From an uncultured bacterium (GTDB lineage Bacteria; Bacillota; Clostridia; Oscillospirales; CAG-272), in the NCBI GenBank assembly GCA_945920215.1, contig CAMEJM010000010.1, positions 1 to 60,901 on the forward strand: a DNA stretch of 60,901 bases, in the 5' to 3' direction. The position numbers were made by a program, and so were the translations under genes. Of the stretch, positions 55,138 to 60,901 are shown one piece after another. Positions within the stretch are counted from its first letter, which is position 1. Each line of letters opens with the position of its first letter. Below the pieces are notes generated by a model. It did not search any database. It saw only the letters and a program-made list of their open reading frames with translations, and was not told the DNA's origin.

Positions 55138-56355
55138 TCAGAAATCCACCTCGGTGTCGTAGTAGCAGCACTTCAGCAGCTTCTCCATCTCCTCCACGGA
55201 GGGCTGGCGCGGGTTGGAGCCGGTGCAGGCGTCGCCCAGTGCGTTGACGGCGATGTCATGCACTCTTTCGAGGAAGACGTTTTCGGGAACAAAGCCCTGT
55301 TCCGTCGGATAGCTGTCGGCACCGTAGTTCTTGATGCAGTGCGGGATGTTCAGCGCGTCGTTCATGCCGCGGAGATAATCGATCAGCAGACGGATCTTTT
55401 CCTCCTGCGTGTTGCCGCCCAGTCCCATGAAGTCCGCGATAGCGGCATACCGCTTTGCGGCAGTGGGATCCTTGGAGTTGAACGCGATGACCTTCGGCAG
55501 ATACATGGCGTTTGCGGCACCGTGAATGATGTGCGCGCCGTAGTCGGCGAACGCCGCGCCGGTCTTATGCGCCATGGAGTGAACGATACCGAGCAGAGCG
55601 TTGGAGAACGCCATACCGGCAAGGCACTGTGCGTTGTGCATACTGTCGCGCTTTGCCATATCGCCGTTGTAGGAATCCACCAGGTCGTTCTGGATCATCT
55701 TGATGGCATGGAGGGCAAGCGGGTCGGTATAATCGCAGTTCGCGGTGGACACATACGCTTCAACCGCGTGGGTCATCGCGTCCATACCCGTGTGCGCCAC
55801 CAGCTTCTTCGGCATGGTCTCTGCCAGATCGGGGTCGACGATTGCCACATCCGGCGTAATCTCGAAGTCGGCGATCGGGTATTTGATGCCCTTTGCGTAA
55901 TCGGTGATAATCGAGAATGCGGTCACCTCGGTCGCAGTGCCGGAGGTGGAAGAAATCGCGCAGAAATGCGCCTTACGGCGGAGCTTGGGCAGACCGAATA
56001 CCTTGCACATATCCTCAAAGGTCGTTTCGGGATATTCGTACTTGATCCACATTGCCTTTGCCGCGTCGATCGGCGAACCGCCGCCCATCGCGATGATCCA
56101 GTCGGGCTGGAATTTCAGCATGGCGTCCGCGCCGCGCATCACGGTTTCCACGGAGGGATCGGGTTCAATCCCCTCAAACAGCTCCACTTCCATGCCCGCT
56201 TCTTTCAGGTAGGCAATTGCTCTGTCCAAAAAGCCGAACCGCTTCATGGAGCCGCCGCCCACGCAAATCATTGCACGCTTGCCTTCAAAGGTCTTGAGCG
56301 CTTCCAGCGCGCCCTTGCCGTGATACAAATCTCTGGGTAATGTAAATCTTGCCAT
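55138..56355 (-). CDS. Iron-containing alcohol dehydrogenase (group III)
   Basis: NAD(P)H-dependent Fe alcohol dehydrogenase (405 aa). GGGSPIDAAKAMW binds the cofactor, SSTSGTATEVTAFSII is conserved, and the metal ligands lie in HTGMDAMTHAVEAY and GIVHSMAHKTGAAF. Such enzymes make or use ethanol, butanol or propanediol in fermenters; the substrate is open. I chose the second ATG (56355), eight bases after AAGGAGC; the first ATG is too close to it. Upstream lies the palindrome AAATATCGATATTT (56449-56462), a possible operator. The gene is bracketed by the two variable-hairpin arrays. Confidence 0.93.
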   Translation of the reverse strand: MARFTLPRDLYHGKGALEALKTFEGKRAMICVGGGSMKRFGFLDRAIAYLKEAGMEVELFEGIEPDPSVETVMRGADAMLKFQPDWIIAMGGGSPIDAAKAMWIKYEYPETTFEDMCKVFGLPKLRRKAHFCAISSTSGTATEVTAFSIITDYAKGIKYPIADFEITPDVAIVDPDLAETMPKKLVAHTGMDAMTHAVEAYVSTANCDYTDPLALHAIKMIQNDLVDSYNGDMAKRDSMHNAQCLAGMAFSNALLGIVHSMAHKTGAAFADYGAHIIHGAANAMYLPKVIAFNSKDPTAAKRYAAIADFMGLGGNTQEEKIRLLIDYLRGMNDALNIPHCIKNYGADSYPTEQGFVPENVFLERVHDIAVNALGDACTGSNPRQPSVEEMEKLLKCCYYDTEVDF

Positions 56356-56448
56356 CTCCATCGCTCCTTATATGTTTTTGATTAGGATGTTGATTTAGGA
56401 AAAGCTTTTTTGCGCTTTCCTTTTCTATTCTATCACTAATCATTATCG

Positions 56449-56462
56449 AAATATCGATATTT
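56449..56462. promoter_or_regulatory. Palindrome upstream of the alcohol dehydrogenase
   Basis: Perfect 14-bp palindrome AAATATCGATATTT, about 95 bases before the start codon, in an AT-rich stretch that should contain the promoter. I could not settle -35 and -10 boxes. Confidence 0.4.
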
Positions 56463-56632
56463 AGGTATCTATTCTATGAAATAATTGTGAACGGTAAAGG
56501 AAAATTTTTCTTAAAAAGGCTTTATTTGTATCCAAAAAGGGTGTTTTAGCCTCCGGATATGTCGCCCAATTGAACAGAAGTATCGGCTCCAAAAGCGGTA
56601 TTCCGCCACGGCAATGCCGGAACATGAGAAAA

Positions 56633-56698
56633 GCGGGCGCCCCGTCCGGCAGGGTGTCCGCTTGTATATTCCGACGCCCTCCGAGAGGGGGCGCCCGC
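56633..56698. other. Long GC hairpin ahead of array 2
   Basis: GCGGGCGCCCC (56633-56643) pairs perfectly with GGGGCGCCCGC (56688-56698), with an inner stem AGGGTGTC/GACGCCCT (56651/56673, one wobble). No gene is visible in 56362-56895 apart from this hairpin, the palindrome at 56449 and array 2. Confidence 0.7.
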
Positions 56699-56737
56699 CG
56701 GAGGCGAGTAGAGGAGTGGCGTAAAGCAGGATGGTTT

Positions 56738-56838
56738 GCTTTGCAAGCGTGATATTTTGCTATGTAAAAGATATTTTCGCCTTACTGCGAAAGTGATATT
56801 TCGGCTGTACCGAAGTGAAATTGCTTGTTCCACAAACA
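56738..56838. repeat. Variable-hairpin array 2
   Basis: Second, shorter array of the same design as 54703-54945: GCTT-TGC-AAGC (56738), GTGATAT, a degenerate TTTGC unit, TTCGC-CTTACT-GCGAA (56775), AGTGATAT, TTCGG-CTGTA-CCGAA (56800), GTGAAAT, then TTGT-TCC-ACAA. Stems differ from those of array 1 but the linker is the same. Confidence 0.75.
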
Positions 56839-56895
56839 GTCCTATTTGGGGGGCGGGGTTTACGGAGCGAGACAGAGCCCGCCGTGGGGGGGAAT

Positions 56896-57282
56896 TTATT
56901 CCTCGGGGACGATTTCGGCGTCGAGCGCCCATTTGGCAAGGCTTTGGATTCCCTTCTTGCAACCGTCCTTGGTTGCGTAGCCGTCCTCGCAGGTGCAAAT
57001 CAACTCTCCGTTTCTCGCCAGCAGTCTGTAACGGAATTTCCCCGCCTTATCCGCATACAGCTCAAATTTGGGGCAGGTCAGAGATTCCGGTTTTTTGAGG
57101 GTCTGATCCTCAATATGCGCGTTGACGTTCTTCCGAACGCTTTCAATGCCGTTCTTGCAGGCGGAAAGAGAGGAGTACCCTGTGCCGCCGCTGACAGCAA
57201 TGGTCTCTTTGTTGGAAGCCTTCAAACGATAGTTGAAAAAGCCTTTTGCGGTTTTGTAATATACAAATTGTCCCTGTGCCAC
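56896..57282 (-). CDS. YegP-like DUF1508 protein, two repeats
   Basis: Cytoplasmic protein (128 aa) of two tandem DUF1508 units: FVYYKTAKGFFNYRLKASN with YSSLSACKNGIESV, and FELYADKAGKFRYRLLARN with YATKDGCKKGIQSL. Small proteins of this family are widespread but of unknown function. I take the GTG at 57282, eight bases after AAAGGAGA, over upstream in-frame ATGs that precede the promoter -10. Own promoter at 57314-57342. It is AT-richer than the core genes. Confidence 0.82.
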   Translation of the reverse strand: MAQGQFVYYKTAKGFFNYRLKASNKETIAVSGGTGYSSLSACKNGIESVRKNVNAHIEDQTLKKPESLTCPKFELYADKAGKFRYRLLARNGELICTCEDGYATKDGCKKGIQSLAKWALDAEIVPEE

Positions 57283-57313
57283 TGTTTCAGTCTCCTTTGC
57301 CCGTTTTTCTTTT

Positions 57314-57342
57314 ATTGTATCACCGCTTTTCTGCCTTTTCAA
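57314..57342 (-). promoter_or_regulatory. Promoter of the YegP-like gene
   Basis: On the minus strand TTGAAA (57337-57342), 17-base spacer, TACAAT (57314-57319). Confidence 0.75.
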
Positions 57343-57389
57343 TCACCAAATGATAAATTTCGCATCAGAGTCGTGGGCCAATACGCGGT

Positions 57390-58742
57390 TTATTGCATTC
57401 TCCTGTCGCCTGCCGAAAAATTCTTCCGCTTGGCGGAGAAATAAAAGGTTACGGACAGCGCGGTTGCGACAACCCAGCCGATGGGCCAGGAGATCCAGAT
57501 ACCGGTTGTGGCAAGCGCGGTGCGCGACAACAGCTCGGCAAGCAGTACCCGGAGGAACAAATCCGTAAACGTGGCAATCATGAAGGGTTTCATCAGCCCC
57601 GCGCCGCGCAGTACGCCGTCCGCTACAATCTTGGCGGATATAACAAAATAGAAGGGAGAGAGAATCCGCAAAAACGTAACGCCGATATCCATCGCCTGCC
57701 CCGTGGGACTGTCAAGGAAGAGATACACCAGCCAGCGCCCGGCGATAAAGTATGTCAGCGCCAGCGGAACACAAAGCATCCACACGAGCTTCAGCCCCGC
57801 ACGGAAGCCCTCCCCGATCCGGTCGTATTTGGCGGCGCCGAGGTTCTGCGCCGTATAGTTGGAAACGCCGTTCCCCATGGTTGTCAGAGAGGTAACCACC
57901 ATGTTGTTGAGCTTGACCGACGCGGAATAGCCCGCCATCACCGCAACGCCAAAGTTGTTGATGACGCTCTGAATGATAATATTGCCGACAGAAATAAAGC
58001 TCTGCTGTAAAATACTCGGTACCGCCACGGTCGCAAAGCGCCTGAGAAGTCTCCACGAAAACAGCTTCACGGCGCCGTCCGTCTTGATTCTTCTGAAGCG
58101 GAGCAACAGGAACAGCAGGGCAAGCACACAGCTCACTCCCTGACAGAGGAAGGTTGCCCACGCAACGCCGGCAACCCCCATATGAAAGGCGGTTACAAAC
58201 AAAATGTCCGCCGCGATGTTGGAAAGTGAGGAACATGCGAGAAAGATAAACGGCGTCCTGGAATCCCCCAGTGCCGAAAAAATACCCGTGGAAACGTTGT
58301 ACAAAAATACAAACGGCAGCCCCAGAATGTAAATATTCAGATAGAGCTTGGAATCCGCCAAGATTTCCGGGGGCGTATGTATCAGGGTCAGCAACCCGTC
58401 GCAGAATACAATGCCGCCCAGCATCAGCAGAAGGCAAATGGCGCCGCTTGCCGTCAGGGCGGTGAAAACCGCGGTCTTGAGTTCCCCGTATTTCTTGGCG
58501 CCGAAAAGCTGCGCGGCAATCACCGAGCAGCCGATGTTACAGCCGAATGCGAACGCAATGAAAATCAGGGTGATTTCGTAACTGTTGCCCACCGCGGCGA
58601 GCGCGTCATTACCGATGAATTTCCCTGCGACAAAGCTGTCCGCGATGTTGTATAACTGCTGAAACAGGATGCTGCCGAACAGCGGGAGACAGAATTGCCA
58701 CAGAACCTTTCCCGGTCTCCCGACAGTCAAATCTTTATTCAT
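57390..58742 (-). CDS. MATE family efflux transporter
   Basis: Twelve-helix cation-coupled exporter (450 aa) of the MATE/MatE class, two similar halves (each starting VLWQFCLPLFGSILFQQLYN and LLRRFATVAVPSILQQSFIS in short form). Substrates of such pumps are usually drugs or cationic compounds; nothing here narrows it down. The start codon overlaps the stop of the upstream cytidylate-kinase-like gene (ATGAATAA), so the two are co-translated. Confidence 0.9.
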   Translation of the reverse strand: MNKDLTVGRPGKVLWQFCLPLFGSILFQQLYNIADSFVAGKFIGNDALAAVGNSYEITLIFIAFAFGCNIGCSVIAAQLFGAKKYGELKTAVFTALTASGAICLLLMLGGIVFCDGLLTLIHTPPEILADSKLYLNIYILGLPFVFLYNVSTGIFSALGDSRTPFIFLACSSLSNIAADILFVTAFHMGVAGVAWATFLCQGVSCVLALLFLLLRFRRIKTDGAVKLFSWRLLRRFATVAVPSILQQSFISVGNIIIQSVINNFGVAVMAGYSASVKLNNMVVTSLTTMGNGVSNYTAQNLGAAKYDRIGEGFRAGLKLVWMLCVPLALTYFIAGRWLVYLFLDSPTGQAMDIGVTFLRILSPFYFVISAKIVADGVLRGAGLMKPFMIATFTDLFLRVLLAELLSRTALATTGIWISWPIGWVVATALSVTFYFSAKRKNFSAGDRRMQ

Positions 58743-59373
58743 CGGAGGTTTCTTTCGCCTTTCTGTCGGACAGCATCTGTTCAATCAGCGCCACGCAGCC
58801 GTCGATACCGCAGTAGCTGCTTGAGACCATCAGGTCGTAACTCTCCGGTTGGCCCCACTGCGTATCGGAATAGAAATCAAAATATTTCCTTCTCATACGG
58901 TCAATTTTCTTCATCTTCTGTTTGGCAGTCTTGAGATCAATGCCGTTGCGCGCGGCAATCCGGTTGACGCGATCTTTCTCGTCCGCGTACACGAACACCG
59001 ACAAAACGTCAAATCCCGCGCTCCGCAGGGAAGAGGAAGCGCACCGTCCGATCATGACGCAGCTTCCCCGGTGGGCAAGGTCAAGGATGATCTTTTGCTG
59101 TGCCTTATACACCCGCTGCCGCTCCGAATAGAACACGCTGGAAATGGCGGCAGTGTCTGCAAAGAAATTGCATGAAACCAGACTGCTCAGACCGATCGGT
59201 TTCTCGTCATTGTCCTCAACCGCGGAAAGTGCCAGACCGGACGACTGCGCGGTTTTTTGCAGCAGCAGCTTGTCATAACATACCACGCCGAGCTGCGCGG
59301 CGATTTTTTCGCCTATCTCACGCCCGCCGCTGCCGTACTGCCTACCGATGCAAATAATTGTCTGTTTTTCCAT
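58735..59373 (-). CDS. Cytidylate kinase-like family protein
   Basis: P-loop protein (212 aa) of the Cytidylate_kin2 family. P-loop region GRQYGSGGREIGEKIA (residues 8-23), GRCASSSLRSAG, and a lid rich in basic residues (KMKKIDRMRRKYFDFYSD). These proteins are common in Bacteroidota and Clostridia and are distinct from housekeeping Cmk; the true substrate is not established. CGGAGGAA precedes the ATG at 59373. It heads a two-gene operon with the MATE pump. Confidence 0.85.
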   Translation of the reverse strand: MEKQTIICIGRQYGSGGREIGEKIAAQLGVVCYDKLLLQKTAQSSGLALSAVEDNDEKPIGLSSLVSCNFFADTAAISSVFYSERQRVYKAQQKIILDLAHRGSCVMIGRCASSSLRSAGFDVLSVFVYADEKDRVNRIAARNGIDLKTAKQKMKKIDRMRRKYFDFYSDTQWGQPESYDLMVSSSYCGIDGCVALIEQMLSDRKAKETSDE

Positions 59374-59493
59374 CTGTTTTTTCCTCCGGAATATCACGCC
59401 GACAATCGGACTCACCGTTTGACGCATATTCTGTCAAATTTTCGTTTTTTCAGCATGATATGATACTTCTGTATCGAATATATCCATCATAAT

Positions 59494-60081
59494 TCAATCT
59501 GCCGGACATGTCAATATGACATGGCGAAATTCAATGCCGCCCTCGTAGGTGCCGGTATCCTTATGGTACCTGATGATCAGCCGCGGCTCCGCAAGGTCAA
59601 GAATACGCTCCACCACGCTCTTGATTGTCCACGGCTTGGTGGGGTATTTGTTTTTGACGGCGGCAAAGTAATATGTCATAACAATACGTCTTTTTATTGT
59701 ATTTCCATCCGCAGACGAAACATATTCATAATAATAGCTGTACTCTGCCTCATATGACCCTTGAGATAGTCTCACTACATTTGTATCGTAACTGCTGATG
59801 GTAATACCGCTACTTGCATTTTTCACAGGGTCAATATCATAATATCCAGTAAAAACGCTTTCAGCAGGAACAGTAAACAGCGGTGCTGCAGATTCATATT
59901 TTCCAGAATCTTTTGTAACAAGTTCCTGCGGAGTAGGAAAAGCGATTGTTCTATCTGCCGGAAAGTAAGCTGGGAAAATACCACTTGTGTAATCATTCTC
60001 TGACAGAAGAGAAAGACCACTACTTAACCCGGTTGATTCGTATTTTTTGCAATTTACGTGCGCGTAAGATTGTGTACTCAT
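59494..60081 (-). CDS. Hypothetical protein, phage-like
   Basis: Unrecognised protein (195 aa), AT-rich compared with most of the window. No signal peptide or membrane segment. The stretch KPWTIKSVVERILDLAEPR resembles a segment I associate with structural proteins of gut Caudovirales, followed there by several hundred more residues; here the protein ends 30 residues later. It may therefore be a truncated phage gene, but this rests on memory of a single motif. AAGGAGA precedes the ATG by six bases. Confidence 0.55.
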   Translation of the reverse strand: MSTQSYAHVNCKKYESTGLSSGLSLLSENDYTSGIFPAYFPADRTIAFPTPQELVTKDSGKYESAAPLFTVPAESVFTGYYDIDPVKNASSGITISSYDTNVVRLSQGSYEAEYSYYYEYVSSADGNTIKRRIVMTYYFAAVKNKYPTKPWTIKSVVERILDLAEPRLIIRYHKDTGTYEGGIEFRHVILTCPAD

Positions 60082-60091
60082 TTTATTCTCC

Positions 60092-60119
60092 TTGACATTT
60101 GTATTTTTTGGTTTATAAT
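60092..60119 (+). promoter_or_regulatory. Promoter of the right-end membrane genes
   Basis: TTGACA (60092-60097), 16-base spacer, TATAAT (60114-60119). It lies directly next to the divergent gene at 59494-60081. Confidence 0.8.
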
Positions 60120-60156
60120 ATTTGCATTAAAAGATAAAACGAATGGGGAAATTATA

Positions 60157-60381
60157 ATGAATTTACAAGAACTTGTTGTTGGAATTGCCCTTTGCACCAT
60201 ATTTTCCTTACTAAGTATTGCTTATTTTGTTTCCAAGCGGAAGCAAAAGAAAAATGCAATGATTATATTCTTTCTATTCTTTTTTATCATTTGTTCCGCT
60301 CTGTTAATCGTCGCTGGGGTTAGTGAAAATTTCGGTTTTGCATATCAAAAAATTGGAAATACTGAATGGGTTACAGAATAA
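60157..60381 (+). CDS. Small membrane protein (74 aa)
   Basis: Two hydrophobic segments (about residues 5-23 and 37-57) joined by a basic loop SKRKQKKN, so a membrane hairpin with the loop inside. No family recognised. The ATG at 60157 is 38 bases past the promoter -10; GGGGA lies ahead of it. Codon use is AT-rich. Probably co-transcribed with the next gene, 16 bases downstream. Confidence 0.55.
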   Translation: MNLQELVVGIALCTIFSLLSIAYFVSKRKQKKNAMIIFFLFFFIICSALLIVAGVSENFGFAYQKIGNTEWVTE

Positions 60382-60397
60382 CAAGGCTTCGGTAAAA

Positions 60398-60799
60398 ATG
60401 AAAAAGAAAGTCATTTTCATTTGCACAATATTGTGCTTTTGCATTTGCATTTCCGGGATAGTTATGTCAGTTAAGGCAACACAACCACATATTAAATTGG
60501 CAGAAGTGTATAGATGGGATTTAGAGCATTATAAATTTGAATTGGAGCACTACGAAAATTGCCTAAATGAACAAGAGGGCTACATCCGTGAGCACAGAAT
60601 CGTCACAATCTCCCTTTCTGTTGTTGCCGTCTACTTTGCGTACAGCATTGTAGCGGGCGCGATTGACCTTGTGAAAAGCAAAGAGGGTCGCGCAGAAGCC
60701 AAGCAACGCAAGCGCGAAGCCCGCAAGGAAAAGAAGATTGCGAAGCTGAAAGAGAAGCTGCATAACACAGAACAGAAGCTGAACGACATGGAGCAATAA
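60398..60799 (+). CDS. Membrane protein with charged coiled-coil tail
   Basis: Unrecognised protein (133 aa). An N-terminal signal-like or membrane segment (3-23), a short extracellular-looking helix, a second membrane segment (about 71-90), and a Lys/Glu/Arg-rich coiled coil at the C terminus (AKLKEKLHNTEQKLNDMEQ). The ATG at 60398 lacks a good ribosome-binding site, and a GTG at 60323 inside the upstream gene is another option. A good terminator follows. Confidence 0.6.
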   Translation: MKKKVIFICTILCFCICISGIVMSVKATQPHIKLAEVYRWDLEHYKFELEHYENCLNEQEGYIREHRIVTISLSVVAVYFAYSIVAGAIDLVKSKEGRAEAKQRKREARKEKKIAKLKEKLHNTEQKLNDMEQ

Positions 60800-60800
60800 G

Positions 60801-60840
60801 AAAAAGACGGTAGCCGTGTGAAGTGGCTATCGTCTTTTAT
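60801..60840 (+). terminator. Terminator of the right-end membrane genes
   Basis: AAAGACGGTAGCC pairs with GGCTATCGTCTTT (one G-T) around a nine-base loop, followed by TATTCAATT. Confidence 0.8.
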
Positions 60841-60901
60841 TCAATTGTGTGTATTTGTAAATGATGTGAGACCAAAAAAGATGAGAAAAAAGTTATGTTA
60901 G

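Noticed and set aside
56477-56490. Rex redox-repressor site upstream of adh
   Set aside because: TTGTGA occurs but the second half TCACAA is missing at the right spacing.

Overview
The window reads as a chromosomal segment of an anaerobic Clostridia-type Bacillota, probably a gut member of the Oscillospirales or Christensenellales. The signs are GC-rich coding DNA with strong Shine-Dalgarno sites, sigma-A promoters close to TTGACA-17-TATAAT, the order rimP-nusA-ylxR-ylxQ-infB, a type III glutamine synthetase, a THF riboswitch on an ECF folate transporter, a nifS-nifU-mnmA sulfur cluster with an Rrf2 regulator, and a group III iron alcohol dehydrogenase. The lineage is inference; no rRNA gene is present. 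Most of the window is ordinary, densely packed core genome, with 54 protein genes that I support well or fairly and two weak ones.

Layout. 1-850: a weak small ORF and a two-gene tRNA operon (Glu, Met) on the minus strand. 1.1-12.7 kb: separately transcribed plus-strand genes serC, tex, an msmX-like sugar-ABC ATPase, a short MutS-family ATPase, a large surface lipoprotein with an apparent frameshift, and pcrA. 12.9-15.4 kb (minus): a (QQQN)10 repeat protein, then a THF riboswitch controlling folT-folC. 15.6-22.1 kb: coaW plus a CBS protein, then the rimP-nusA-ylxR-ylxQ-infB operon behind a terminator-like leader hairpin. 22.5-32.8 kb: a DUF6062 protein coupled to a YhaN-like AAA ATPase, a PfkB kinase, miaA, galK, recA-recX and glnN. 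33-43.7 kb: membrane and transport genes, including a repeat-tailed membrane protein, an ABC exporter, a lone PTS EIIC, nnrD, two paralogous small lipoproteins, an MscL with a long coiled coil, and an amino-acid ABC transporter whose binding protein looks circularly permuted. 43.9-47.6 kb (minus): an operon of LRR lipoprotein, GH78 rhamnosidase and CYTH protein. 47.8-49.5 kb: divergent XRE regulator and hemolysin III. 49.8-54.0 kb: sulfur and Fe-S genes rrf2-cysE and nifS-nifU-mnmA, then a GNAT. 54.7-56.9 kb: an iron alcohol dehydrogenase flanked on both sides by arrays of small variable hairpins joined by 7-base GTGATAT-type linkers. 56.9-59.4 kb: a YegP-like protein, a MATE pump and a cytidylate-kinase-like protein. 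59.5-60.9 kb: an AT-rich accessory end with three unknown genes.

How the genes relate. The riboswitch couples folate uptake (FolT) with its polyglutamylation (FolC). CysE feeds cysteine to NifS, which supplies sulfur to NifU and MnmA, with an Rrf2 protein as the likely sensor; the nifS promoter carries a matching dyad. RecA and RecX are translationally overlapped. The most unusual items are the two hairpin arrays, the permuted binding protein, the QQQN repeat protein and the riboswitch with a second hairpin touching the folT ribosome-binding site.
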